Assembly: GCA_036015235.1 (NCBI GenBank)
Contig: CP107926.1
Location: 6,819,501-6,883,500, forward strand
DNA from: Streptomyces sp. NBC_00433
GTDB lineage: Bacteria > Actinomycetota > Actinomycetes > Streptomycetales > Streptomycetaceae
Direction: 5' to 3'
DNA: 64,000 bases
Below the pieces are notes generated by a model. The model saw only the letters and a list, made by a program, of their open reading frames with translations, made no database searches and was not told the DNA's origin. The position numbers and the translations under genes are program-made. The stretch's first letter is position 1, and every line of letters starts with the position of its first letter. Positions 24,314 to 33,200 of the stretch are shown piece after piece.

Positions 24314-25774
24314 ATGAGCGACAACCCACGCCCCAGCGCCTCCCCGGGAGCCCGGCCCCGGAGCCGGCGCCTCCTCCCGACCGTGATCGGCGCGCTGCTC
24401 GTGCTGGTCGCCGGCGCCCTCGGGCTGTCCGTCACCGGCGGCTCGGCCGCGGCGGCGGTGCCCGGCCCGCCGGCCGGCTGGACCACGATCTTCAGCGACG
24501 ACTTCAACGGCGCCTCGGGCAGCGGCCTCAACCGGGCCGACTGGCTCTACGACACCGGTACGGGCTACGGCTACCCGGGCGCCGCCACCATGTGGGGCAC
24601 CGGCGAGATCGAGACGGCCACCGACTCGACGGCCAACGTCTACCAGGACGGTTCCGGCCACCTGGTGATCAAGCCGATCAAGGACGCGGCCGGGCACTGG
24701 ACTTCGGGCCGCATCGAGACCCAGCGCACCGACTTCGCCGCTCCGGCCGGCGGGCAGTTGGAGATCAGCGCGTCACTCAAGCAGCCCGCACCGGCCCAAG
24801 GCCTCGGCTACTGGCCCGCCTTCTGGGCGATGGGCGCCGACGCCCGACCGGTCGGCGCGACCAACTGGCCGAGCATCGGCGAGCTGGACATCATGGAGGA
24901 CGTCAACGCGCTGAGCCAGCACTCCACCACCTTCCACTGCGGGGCGTGGGCCGGCGAGTGCCACGACCCCGACGGCATCAGCAGCGGCCTGCAGGCCTGC
25001 GGCGGCTGCCAGTCGGGCTTCCACACCTACTCGGTGGTCATCGACCGCACCAACACCGCCGCCGAGCAGCTGCGCTTCTCCCTCGACGGCACGGTGACGT
25101 ACACGGTCAACGAGAACCAGGTCTCCACCGCGACCTGGCAAGCCGCCGTCGACCACGGCTTCTTCGCCATCTTCGACGTGGCGATCGGCGGTTCGTACCC
25201 CGACAAGGTCTGCGGCTGCACCTCACCGTCGGCCGACATCAGCTCCGGCGCGGCCATGACGGTCGACTGGATCGCCGTCAACCGGACCAACGGCGGCAGC
25301 GGCACGGTCGGCGGTACGTCGACGGGTACGTCCACCGGCACGTCCACGGGGACGTCCACGGGGACGTCCACCGGCACCTCGACCGGCACCAGCACCGGTA
25401 CGTCCACGGGGACGTCCACGGGGACGTCCACCGGCACCTCGACCGGCACCAGCACCGGGACGTCCACCGGTACGTCCACCGGCACCACCGGCGGCAGTAC
25501 GACCGCACCCGACTACACCGCGAGTGCCGCGACCACCGGTTCCGGGCAGGTGCGGATCACCTTCGTACCGACGACCCCGGCGGCCTACGTCGACGTGCAC
25601 TACCTCGTCAACGGCGCGGGCCAGCAGAACTTCCGCATGGCCAACGGCGGCGGCACCTGGACGCAGAACATCAGCGGCCTGTCGTCGGGCGCGGTCATCA
25701 CGTACTGGTTCACCTACGAGAAGAGCGGCCCCCAGTACGACACCCCGCACTTCACGTACACCTACAGGGGTTAG
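24314..25774 (+). CDS. Secreted GH16 endo-beta-1,3-glucanase with CBM56
   Basis: The protein has 486 residues. The long N-terminus has a signal segment (RRLLPTVIGALLVLVAGALGLSVTGGSAAAA). The GH16 jelly roll spans about residues 55-330. Its catalytic signature GELDIMED contains E190, D192 and E195, and it has the GYWPAFWAMG aromatic strand. A (GTST)14 linker encoded by 12-bp tandem repeats follows. The C-terminal domain (TAPDYTASAATTGSGQVRITFVP...YVDVHYLVNGAGQQNFRM...YWFTYEKSGPQYDTPHFTYTYRG) matches CBM56, a beta-1,3-glucan binder. It should degrade fungal or algal beta-1,3-glucans. The ribosome site GGAGAAAGG is 11 bases from the ATG. Confidence 0.92.
   Translation: MSDNPRPSASPGARPRSRRLLPTVIGALLVLVAGALGLSVTGGSAAAAVPGPPAGWTTIFSDDFNGASGSGLNRADWLYDTGTGYGYPGAATMWGTGEIETATDSTANVYQDGSGHLVIKPIKDAAGHWTSGRIETQRTDFAAPAGGQLEISASLKQPAPAQGLGYWPAFWAMGADARPVGATNWPSIGELDIMEDVNALSQHSTTFHCGAWAGECHDPDGISSGLQACGGCQSGFHTYSVVIDRTNTAAEQLRFSLDGTVTYTVNENQVSTATWQAAVDHGFFAIFDVAIGGSYPDKVCGCTSPSADISSGAAMTVDWIAVNRTNGGSGTVGGTSTGTSTGTSTGTSTGTSTGTSTGTSTGTSTGTSTGTSTGTSTGTSTGTSTGTSTGTTGGSTTAPDYTASAATTGSGQVRITFVPTTPAAYVDVHYLVNGAGQQNFRMANGGGTWTQNISGLSSGAVITYWFTYEKSGPQYDTPHFTYTYRG
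25313..25480 (+). repeat. 12-bp tandem repeats encoding the (GTST)14 linker
   Basis: Fourteen in-frame 12-bp units of the type GGNACSTCSACS encode GTST. Within them a 60-bp higher-order block is duplicated (about 25331-25390 and 25391-25450 nearly identical). This indicates recent slippage or unequal exchange that would change linker length without disrupting the frame. Confidence 0.9.
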
Positions 25775-25784
25775 GTCCCTGGGG

Positions 25785-25954
25785 CTAAGGGCTGCCCCGT
25801 AATCCGCGGTGGACCAGCGCGCGGCGTCAGATGCGGTACATCGCAAGGCGAAGGGTCGCCCTCATACCGGGTCGTATTCGGGCGAGCCCGACAACGCGGC
25901 GAGCTGCCGTAGCTGTCGTCGCGCGCCCGCCGGGGATTAAGGGACAGCCCTTAG
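25785..25954. mobile_element. MITE-like element with 21-bp terminal inverted repeats
   Basis: CTAAGGGCTGCCCCGTAATC(C) at the left (25785-25805) matches the reverse complement of the right end (25934-25954) at 19 of 21 positions. The ends are bounded by TA dinucleotides (25786-25787 and 25952-25953), as for elements that duplicate a TA target. The 170-bp body has no coding capacity. It fits a non-autonomous derivative of an IS5-type (IS427-like) element; the parent is not in this window. The right TA completes the stop codon of the minus-strand oxidoreductase gene. Confidence 0.75.
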
Positions 25955-26916
25955 CTGCCGGGCGTCAGGACGACGCGGTGACCGGGGGCGACGGGGCCGG
26001 CCCAGGCCTCCTCGACCTGTGACAGGGGTACGGGGACGGTGGCGACGGCCAGGTCGCCCGCGGTGATGTGCGCGGCCAGGGACGGGAGTTCGGCGAGGAT
26101 ACCCGCCGTGCTCACCGAGCCCTGGCCGCTGCCCATGATCCGCAGGTCGGCCGCGCGCAGGAAGGCGGACGGCAGGGTGATGTCCGCGCCCGCCGTCGAG
26201 CCGAGCTGGATCCAGGCCAGTTGCCTGGTGCGGTCGGAGCGGGCGGTGAGCACCGCGCGCATCGCCGCCTCGGTGACCGGCCCCCAGACGTAGTCGAGGA
26301 CGACATCGGCGTCGGCGGCGGCGCGGCCGAGGCGGTCGGCGACGTCGTCGGGTCCGCCGCACAGGGAGACCGTCCGGTCGGCGCCCAAGTCGGCGAGCAG
26401 GGCGAGGCGTTCGGGGTCGCGGCCGGCGGCGACCACCTGGGCGGCGCCCAGCAGGCCGGCGATCCTGACGGCCAGCCGCCCCGCATTGCCGGTGGCGCCC
26501 AGGACCAGGACGCGGGCGCCCGGCACGAGGGTGACGCGGCGGCGCAGCGCGACCCAGGAGGACATGCCCGGGTTCATCCCGGCGGCCACCGCGACCGGGT
26601 CGGTCCCGGGCGGCAGCGCGATGGCGCGGCGGCGGTCGGCGACGGCCTGCTCGGCCATGGTGCCGGGGGCGGTGTCGGGGGCGACGAAGTAGAGCAGTTC
26701 GCCCTGCGCCGTACGGCCGACCGCGTCGATGCCGGGGACGAGGGGCAGGTCGCCGGTGGAGGTGTAGTGGGTGCCGCCGGCGCCCGAGCGGACCCGGGGG
26801 TGGAGCCCGGCGGCCAGCACGTCGACCAGGACCTCGTGCTCCCCGCGGGGCTGCGGGGTCGCGAAGCTGTCGTAGCGGGGCGGGGCGTCGAAGGAGTGGA
26901 CGACGGCGGCGCGCAT
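25951..26916 (-). CDS. NADPH:quinone oxidoreductase-like (zinc-independent MDR) enzyme
   Basis: The protein has 321 residues from ATG 26916, with GGGAGA upstream. The N-terminal GroES-like domain (MRAAVVHSFDAPPRYDSFATPQPRGEHEVLVDVLAAGLHP) and the Rossmann motif VLVLGATGNAGRLAVRIAGLLGAAQVVAAGRDPERL identify a medium-chain dehydrogenase/reductase. The zinc ligands of alcohol dehydrogenases are absent, as in quinone reductases. It should reduce a quinone or enone with NAD(P)H. It is divergent from a MarR gene with shared operators. The stop codon TAA uses one base of the MITE plus its TA target duplication, so the original C-terminus may have differed. Confidence 0.87.
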   Translation of the reverse strand: MRAAVVHSFDAPPRYDSFATPQPRGEHEVLVDVLAAGLHPRVRSGAGGTHYTSTGDLPLVPGIDAVGRTAQGELLYFVAPDTAPGTMAEQAVADRRRAIALPPGTDPVAVAAGMNPGMSSWVALRRRVTLVPGARVLVLGATGNAGRLAVRIAGLLGAAQVVAAGRDPERLALLADLGADRTVSLCGGPDDVADRLGRAAADADVVLDYVWGPVTEAAMRAVLTARSDRTRQLAWIQLGSTAGADITLPSAFLRAADLRIMGSGQGSVSTAGILAELPSLAAHITAGDLAVATVPVPLSQVEEAWAGPVAPGHRVVLTPGS

Positions 26917-26952
26917 GGCGGTCTCCCGGTTTCTGGCCTGATGCGGGTATGG

Positions 26953-26997
26953 TTTGTGGCACGTACTACTTCGACGGTAGTTTGTGCCACGTACTAG
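26953..26997. promoter_or_regulatory. Direct-repeat operator in the MarR/oxidoreductase spacer
   Basis: TTTGTGGCACGTACTAC (26953-26969) and TTTGTGCCACGTACTAG (26981-26997) are 28 bp apart start to start and differ at only two positions. Each contains GTGSCAC. The spacer between the divergent genes is only 101 bp, so this is the obvious binding region for the MarR protein. Confidence 0.65.
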
Positions 26998-27017
26998 GTC
27001 AAGTGGAGGCGGCGACC

Positions 27018-27476
27018 ATGAGCACCCATCCGGAACCGGTGGCCGGTCCGGGGCCCCGCGGGGAGCTGGACACGGTCGACGCGCTCGTCCAGCTGTCCTT
27101 CCGCGTCCAGGGCGTCCTGGCCGCCGTCGCGGCCGCGCACGACGTCTCCCTCGTCCAGCTCCGCCTGTTCGGCATCCTGCGCGACCGCACGCCCGGCATG
27201 CTCGAACTCGCCGGCCACCTCGGCCTGGACAAGTCCTCCATGACCGGCCTGGTCGCCCGCGCGGAGAAGCGCGGACTGGTCCAGCGCCGCCCGTCACCGC
27301 ACGACGGCCGCGCCGTCCTCGTCAGCCTCACCCCGGAGGGCCACCGCCTCACCGAGACCGGCACCGCCGAGATCGCCCGCCAACTGGCCGCGCTGTGTTC
27401 CGCGTTGAGCGAGGAGGAGGCCGCGCTCCTGCGCGCCCTCGCCACGAAGATCCTCTCGCCCCGGCCGGACGCGTAG
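27018..27476 (+). CDS. MarR-family transcriptional regulator
   Basis: The protein has 152 residues from ATG 27018, with GGAGG upstream. The winged helix is evident: VSLVQLRLFGILRDRTPGMLELAGHLGLDKSSMTGLVARAEKRGLVQRRPSPHDGRAVLVSLTPEGHRL, including the wing DGRAVLVSLT. It lies divergently from a quinone oxidoreductase gene with repeated sites in the spacer. The pair probably forms a phenolic- or quinone-responsive detoxification switch. Confidence 0.92.
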   Translation: MSTHPEPVAGPGPRGELDTVDALVQLSFRVQGVLAAVAAAHDVSLVQLRLFGILRDRTPGMLELAGHLGLDKSSMTGLVARAEKRGLVQRRPSPHDGRAVLVSLTPEGHRLTETGTAEIARQLAALCSALSEEEAALLRALATKILSPRPDA

Positions 27477-27510
27477 CCGCGGGGGGCAGCGGCTCCCCGC
27501 CCCCGCACGC

Positions 27511-27816
27511 TCACCAGAGTCCGACGGGGTCCATCTCGGTCGCCCGGAGCAGGATGTGCCGGGTGGAGCCCATCCCGCACGTGTCGACGTCGCTGGAGAG
27601 CCCGGCCACGTCCAGCAGGAGGGACCGCATGCCGACGCCGGTGCCCCGCGCCTCCGCACACAGTTCGTGCAGGTCGACCATCATGTCCCGCGGGTCCTGG
27701 TTCCCGTCGTCGAGGGATATCTCCAGCAACCGCTGCCGGAAGCCCCGGGTCGTACGTTCGTAGGGCACCGCTACGTCATCCGGCGGAACAAGTACATCGC
27801 CGATATTGGCTTGCAC
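27511..27816 (-). CDS. Conserved hypothetical protein (about 101 aa)
   Basis: I do not recognise a characterised family. The protein sequence IGDVLVPPDDVAVPYERTTRGFRQRLLEISLDDGNQDPRDMMVDLHELCAEARGTGVGMRSLLLDVAGLSSD looks like a folded soluble helical protein. It has no signal peptide or membrane segment. GTG 27816 is the best start because further upstream the frame runs through the short tandem repeats and antisense to the deaminase gene. It is convergent with the MarR gene (35 bp) and divergent from the deaminase. Confidence 0.6.
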   Translation of the reverse strand: MQANIGDVLVPPDDVAVPYERTTRGFRQRLLEISLDDGNQDPRDMMVDLHELCAEARGTGVGMRSLLLDVAGLSSDVDTCGMGSTRHILLRATEMDPVGLW

Positions 27817-27841
27817 ACCATCGTCACCCGGGCCAACGTCG

Positions 27842-27876
27842 CCTGACACCTGACACCTGACACCTGACACCTGACG
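27842..27876. repeat. Five tandem 7-bp repeats (CCTGACA)
   Basis: There are four exact CCTGACA units plus CCTGACG immediately upstream of the ribosome site of the deaminase gene. The array is slippage-prone and may space the promoter and the start codon. Confidence 0.85.
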
Positions 27877-27888
27877 AAGGCGGAGAAG

Positions 27889-28302
27889 ATGGCCACGCAG
27901 ACCCACCCCGTCGACCACGAACTCATCCAGGCCGCGGCGCACGTCGCGCGTACTCGGTGCCGCGGTGACAACCACACCATGGCGGCCGCGGCCCGTGCCA
28001 GGGACGGCCGGATCGTCACGGCGGTGAACGCCTACCACTTCACGGGAGGCCCCTGCGCCGAACTCGTCCTCATCGGCACGGCAGCCGCCCAGGGTGCGTA
28101 CGAGCTGGACACGATCGTCGCCGTGGGCGACCGCGACCGGGGGGTCGTTCCCCCGTGCGGCCGGTGCCGCCAGGTCCTTCTCGACTACTTCCCCGCCATC
28201 AGAGTCATCGTCGGCGCAGACGACCGCGTCCGAAGCGTCCTTGTCACCGACTTGCTGCCGGAAAGCTACGTCTGGGCCGACCACCAGCTCGACGCCGAGT
28301 AG
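27889..28302 (+). CDS. Blasticidin-S deaminase-like cytidine deaminase family protein
   Basis: The protein has 137 residues. Zinc and catalytic residues are in place: C56 and E58 in HFTGGPCAELVL, C90 and C93 in VPPCGRCRQVLLDYFP. The surrounding sequence (DGRIVTAVNAYHFTGGPCAE, ELDTIVAVGDRDRGVVPPCGRCRQ, LLPESYVW) is strikingly close to the Aspergillus terreus blasticidin-S deaminase BSD, where the same residues are C54, E56, C88 and C91 (from memory). It could deaminate the cytosine ring of a nucleoside antibiotic or be a general cytidine deaminase. It begins after CCTGACA repeats and GGCGGAG. Confidence 0.85.
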   Translation: MATQTHPVDHELIQAAAHVARTRCRGDNHTMAAAARARDGRIVTAVNAYHFTGGPCAELVLIGTAAAQGAYELDTIVAVGDRDRGVVPPCGRCRQVLLDYFPAIRVIVGADDRVRSVLVTDLLPESYVWADHQLDAE

Positions 28303-28425
28303 ACCGCGCCACTCAGCACGAGCCGGCACCGTTCGCCCTGCGTAGCACCGATCGGTACCCATGGGGCGCAGGATGATCGCGAAGCTCCCGGCGCCTGGCG
28401 GGGCGTGCGTGTCAGGATCGCCCGT

Positions 28426-29238
28426 ATGACTTTCGCTCCCCAGAGTTCTGACGGGCGTTCAGGTGTCGCGCCGCCGCCCAAGCAGCCGTCGTGGATCCGT
28501 CCAGTTTCCGAGGGCTCCGGCGGGCCGGAAGAGCGGGCCGCCAACGACTACGACAGCTTTGCCGAGGCGTACTCGGCCGAGAACGAGTCCAGCCTCATCA
28601 ACGCCTACTACGAGCGGCCCGCGATGCTGGACCTGGCAGGCGACGTGGCCGGCCGGCGGATCCTCGATGCCGGCTGCGGTGCCGGGCCCCTGTCCGCGGC
28701 GCTGCGCGATCGGGGCGCCGCCGTGACCGGCTTCGACTCAAGCGCCGGGATGCTGGAACTCGCCCGGCGGCGGCTCGGCGACGGTGCGGCCCTGCACCTC
28801 GCCGACCTGGGCGGCCCGCTGCCTTTCCCCGACGCCGCGTTCGACGACGTCGTCGCGTCCCTGGTCCTGCACTACCTGGAGGACTGGACGGCACCGCTGG
28901 CCGAACTGCGGCGCGTGCTGGCGCCCGGCGGCCGGCTGATCGTGTCCGTCGAGCACCCCGCCGTCGGCCTCGTGTCGCCCGCTCCCGGCGGCGACTACTT
29001 CGCGACCTGCAGTTACTCCGAGGAATGGACCCTCGGCGGGCATACCGCCCTGATGACCTTCTGGCGCCGGCCGCTGCACGCGATGACCGACGCCTTCACC
29101 GCGGCCGGCTTCCGTATCAACGTCATCAGCGAACCGCCGCCCTCACCGGACGCCCGCGAACTCTTCCCCGACGCCTTCGCGAAAAGGCCCTCGGGCGCCT
29201 TCGTCTGCTTCCTGTTCTTCGTCCTGCAGGCCGACTGA
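28426..29238 (+). CDS. Class I SAM-dependent methyltransferase
   Basis: The protein has 270 residues from ATG 28426 (a GTG at 28405 is possible). Motif I is RRILDAGCGAGPLSAALRDRGAAVTGFDSSAGMLELA, with motif II LPFPDAAFDDVVASLVLHYLEDW and the post-II RRVLAPGGRLIVSVEH, the standard Rossmann fold for SAM binding. The C-terminal part (FWRRPLHAMTDAFTAAGFRI) also matches small-molecule methyltransferases. The substrate is unknown. The first 45 residues are low-complexity and poorly conserved. Confidence 0.88.
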   Translation: MTFAPQSSDGRSGVAPPPKQPSWIRPVSEGSGGPEERAANDYDSFAEAYSAENESSLINAYYERPAMLDLAGDVAGRRILDAGCGAGPLSAALRDRGAAVTGFDSSAGMLELARRRLGDGAALHLADLGGPLPFPDAAFDDVVASLVLHYLEDWTAPLAELRRVLAPGGRLIVSVEHPAVGLVSPAPGGDYFATCSYSEEWTLGGHTALMTFWRRPLHAMTDAFTAAGFRINVISEPPPSPDARELFPDAFAKRPSGAFVCFLFFVLQAD

Positions 29239-29322
29239 TGCCGTATCAGGCCACGTTGGCCTTGGCGACGACGGCCTGCTCGATGTGCCGAAACGCACTC
29301 ACGGCCGCGGGCGCGTACAGCC

Positions 29323-30066
29323 TCACATCCGGGACCGCAGGACATCGACCTCGCAGCCCGGCGTGAACGGGTCGAAGCCGTGCTCGGCCAGCCAGCGAAC
29401 GTTCAGCAGGCTTCGCAGCGACCACCACGCGCGGACCACGTCGAGGTCGACGCCGGTGCCGTAGCCGGCGACGACGTCACCGAGGTGCTCCTCGTGTCCG
29501 AGGGTCAGGGTGGCGAGGTCGAACAGGGCGTCACCCGGGCCCGCTTCGGACCAGTCGATGATGCCGGTGACCTCGTCATCATCGACGAACACGTGCGTGA
29601 TCTGCAGGTCGCCGTGCGTGAACAACGGGGTCCACGGGCGGAGCGCGGCCTCGGCGACCTGGCGGTTGCGGGTGACCAGGTCGGCGGGCAGGACGCCGTT
29701 CGCCACGAGCCGCCCGCACTCGACGTCGAGGTCCGCCGCCAACGCCTCGGGGCCCTTTCCCCGGGCGGGCCAGGGCGGCAAGGGCGCGTCGTGCAACCTC
29801 CGGACGGCGGCACCCGCCGCGGCCCACGCCGCCGGGGACGCGGTCGACGGCTCGCCGAGGCGGCCGAGCGCCGTCCCCGGGACCGCGGCGATCGCCAGCG
29901 CGGGCGGCTTGCGCCACAGGACCTCCGGCGTCGGGACCGGCGCCAGGGCCATCGCCGCGACCTCGACGTCGAGCCGCGCCTGATCGGCGTCCACCTTCAG
30001 GAACACGTCGCCGACGCGCAGGGTCGCGCGCTCGGAGTGGGCGACGACGACCTCGACCTCATCCAT
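29323..30066 (-). CDS. Aminoglycoside phosphotransferase (APH)-family kinase
   Basis: The protein has 247 residues. The catalytic loop is FTHGDLQITHVFV (HGDxxxxN-like, with H replacing the usual N) and the metal motif is GIIDWSEAGPGDALFDLATLTLGHEEH. The N-lobe nucleotide strand FLKVD supplies the ATP lysine. APH-fold proteins phosphorylate antibiotics, choline or other small molecules, and many Streptomyces paralogues have no proven resistance role. It lies divergently from the CHAT gene, with a 173-bp spacer, and convergent with the methyltransferase. Confidence 0.82.
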   Translation of the reverse strand: MDEVEVVVAHSERATLRVGDVFLKVDADQARLDVEVAAMALAPVPTPEVLWRKPPALAIAAVPGTALGRLGEPSTASPAAWAAAGAAVRRLHDAPLPPWPARGKGPEALAADLDVECGRLVANGVLPADLVTRNRQVAEAALRPWTPLFTHGDLQITHVFVDDDEVTGIIDWSEAGPGDALFDLATLTLGHEEHLGDVVAGYGTGVDLDVVRAWWSLRSLLNVRWLAEHGFDPFTPGCEVDVLRSRM

Positions 30067-30239
30067 GGGGGACCACTATCCCGGGGACGCACGTCTACGT
30101 CGCCGCGTTTCTCGCGCGGCTGACCGCGTCCACTTCCTCGGCGCACGTCAACTCGCCTGTCGACTCAGCCAGGTTGAAAACCGCTCAATCTCTGCCCGAT
30201 CGGATGGTGCGGTGCCGTTCCGCAACGTTAGGGTGACTC

Positions 30240-33200
30240 ATGGCTACCGGGTTAGTGGTGGATGGCAGCGGGTTCGAGCTGGTCGTTGACGGCCGGCGGG
30301 TCGGTCCGCGTCGCGTGTTGCAGGCTTCTGATGTCGGCCTGCTGACTGCTGTCGCGGGCCGGTATGTGGATGCCGTGCGGGGCGGTTCCAGGGACCAGGC
30401 GTTGCTCGTGGTGGGGCGTGAGCTGTATCGGTGGCTGGATGGTGACCTCGGCCAGTTGACGGGCCTGCTCGATGAGGCGCCGGCGCCGTTGGTCTTCGAG
30501 GTGCAGGCGCCCGCGAGGCCGTCCGCGGCGGCGTGGGCGCTGCTGCGGGCGCCGTTCGAGCTGCTGGCCGCCCCCGAGGGCGGGTTCCTCGCCGGGGAGC
30601 CGGAGTTGTTCGCCGTGGCGCGTCGGCTCGGTCGCCCGAGTCCGGCGCAGGCGCTGGACGGATACCGGCTCGGGGTGGCGTTCATGGCCTCGGCGCCGAG
30701 GGGCCAGCACGAACTGGACTTCGAGGCCGAGGAGATGGCCATCCTCAACGCCGTCGGGGCGACGAGCCTTGATCTCGTGGTCGAGGACTCCGGCAATCCC
30801 GAGCATCTCGGCCTGCGCCTGTCCGAGCTGGGTGGGATGCCGGTGGTTCACCTGTCGTGCCACGGGCTGCACAACTGGCGCTTCGGACCCGACGGGCCCG
30901 CCACACCCGTCCTGTTGATGGAGGACGATCTCGGGGACGGGTCATTGCTGAGCGCGGAGGCGCTGGTGGGCCTGTTGACTCCGCGGCCGCGGCTGGCGTT
31001 CGTGTCGGCTTGCCTGACCGCCACGGGTGCCGACGTGGCCGGGCACGTACCCGGCGGCGCCGGCCGCCGCGGCGGTCCGGCGGTCGAGCCCGGTGTGTCG
31101 GTGGCGCACTCGATGGCCACCGGGCTGATAGCCGCCGGGATTCCCGCGGTCATCGGCTGGGACGGCTCGGTCAGCGACCAGGCCGCCACGCGTTTCGCCG
31201 AACACCTCTACCGGCAGCTCAGCCGCCGTGTCGAGGTGGCCGAGGCGGTCGCCGACGCCCGCCGCCACCTGCTGGCGTGTCCCGATGAGCGGCAGCGCGC
31301 CGACTGGCACCTGGCGCGGCTGTGGGTGGGGCCGACCGGCGGCGGCCCGCTGGTCGGGGGAAACCTCAAGCGCCAGATGGTGCCGCCGCACCACGTGACC
31401 AAGACGTTCCTGGACCGCAAGCACCAACTGCCCGTCGCGGCGGCGGAGATGTTCGTCGGCCGCCGCCCGGAGTTGCAGCAGGCGCTGCGGGCCCTGCGCG
31501 GCCGGCAGAAGGCGGGGGTCCTGCTGCACGGGCAGGGCCGGTTGGGCAAGTCGAGCCTGGCCGGGCGGATCGCCGACCGCCACCCCAACCGGGCCGTCGC
31601 GGTCGTCTTCGGCGACTACAGCCCGTCGGCGATCCTCGACGCCATCGCCGACGCCGTCGCCGCCAACCCCGCCGCCCGCACTCTCCTAGACGACAGGCGC
31701 GCCGAGGTCCGCCGGCATTCGGACCGCCTCAAACCGCTCCTGACCGACCTGCTGGCCGGACCGTGCGCCCAGGAGGTCGACGATGTCCGCAAACCCCTCC
31801 TGCTGATCATCGACGACCTCGAACAGATCCTGGCCGCCGACCCTGACGGCCCGCACCGGCTCGACCCCGAGCACGCCGCCGTACTCGCCGACGTCCTCTC
31901 CGCGTTCGACCCCGCTGCCACCGACAGCCGACTGCTGGTCACCAGCCGCTTTACGTTCACCCTCAACGGTCTTGAGGCCCGGCTGGAACCGGTCCAGCTG
32001 CGGCCGCTGTCGCCGGCGGCCCAGCTCAAGCTCCAGCGTCGTCAGCAGGACCTGGCCCCCGCCGGGTTGCGGACCCAGCGCGCCGACCTGGCCCAGCGCG
32101 CGATGGACGTCAGCTCCGGCAACCCCGGATTGCAGGACCTCATCGGATTGCGCCTGGTCTACAGCAGCCAGGTCGACCAGGCCCGCGCCGAGGCCGCCGT
32201 CGCCGACATGGAGGCCTACCTCGACCAGGGCGACCTCCCGGCCGACAACGCCGACATCGGCGAATTCCTGGAGAACCTGGCCCTCGACGCCCTCCTCGAC
32301 CAGGCCGGTCCCGCCCACCACGCCCTGCTGCGGGCCTGCACCCTCTTCACCGTCCCGGTCCCGCAACCCGTCATCGACGCCCTCGCCGCCGCAGTCGGCG
32401 GATCGGCGACACGCCTCCTGGGCCTCGGGCTCCTCGACGCCTTCCCCGACCAGCACCACCCTGCCACCCCGGCCGCGGCCGTCAACGCCCTCGCGGCCGG
32501 ACGCCTGGCCCCGCTCACTTCTGACGAGGGGGCCGCCCTCGCCACGCTGGCCGTCGAACCGCTGTACGCCCAATGGGGCGGTGCCACACCCCGACCCGCC
32601 CGCGACACCGACCTGGACCTGCAACTGACCCGACTGGCGCTGGCCGCCGACAACCCGGCCATCACCGCCGGCTGCGCCGCCGCGGCCGTGTCCGCCCTGC
32701 GGGAAGGTCCGGCCTCCACCGCGGCCGAGTTCGGCCGCCACGCGATCACCCTCCTCGACCGCCACAACCACGAGGTGCCTGTCACCCTGTTACGGGCCGT
32801 CGCTGACGCGGCCCTCACCAGTGGCGACGGCAACCACGCCGACACCCTGCTCCTCCGTGCGGTCCAGCAGACCCAGAGCGGGGACCGGCAGACCGATGCG
32901 GCCGTGCACGCCACAGTCCTCTACGACCACGCCAGCCGCCTGATCACCCGCGGCGAGGTCGACCAGGCCGAGGACCTGCTCCACCAGGCCCTCCAACTGT
33001 TCACCGACGCGGGTGACACCCGCTCGGTCGCCGTCACCTGGGGAAAGATCGCCGACATCCTTGAGCAGCGTGGTGAGGTTGATGAGGCGTTGCGGATCCG
33101 CCGGGAGGTCGAACTCCCGGTGTACGAGCGAATCGGTGACACTCGCTCGGTCGCGGTCACCTGGGGAAGGATCGCCGACATCTTGGAGCGGCGGGGGGAG

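Noticed and set aside
27817..28362. Extension of the small hypothetical gene to 283 residues
   Set aside because: It runs antisense through the deaminase gene and the short tandem repeats; the conserved part begins near 27816.
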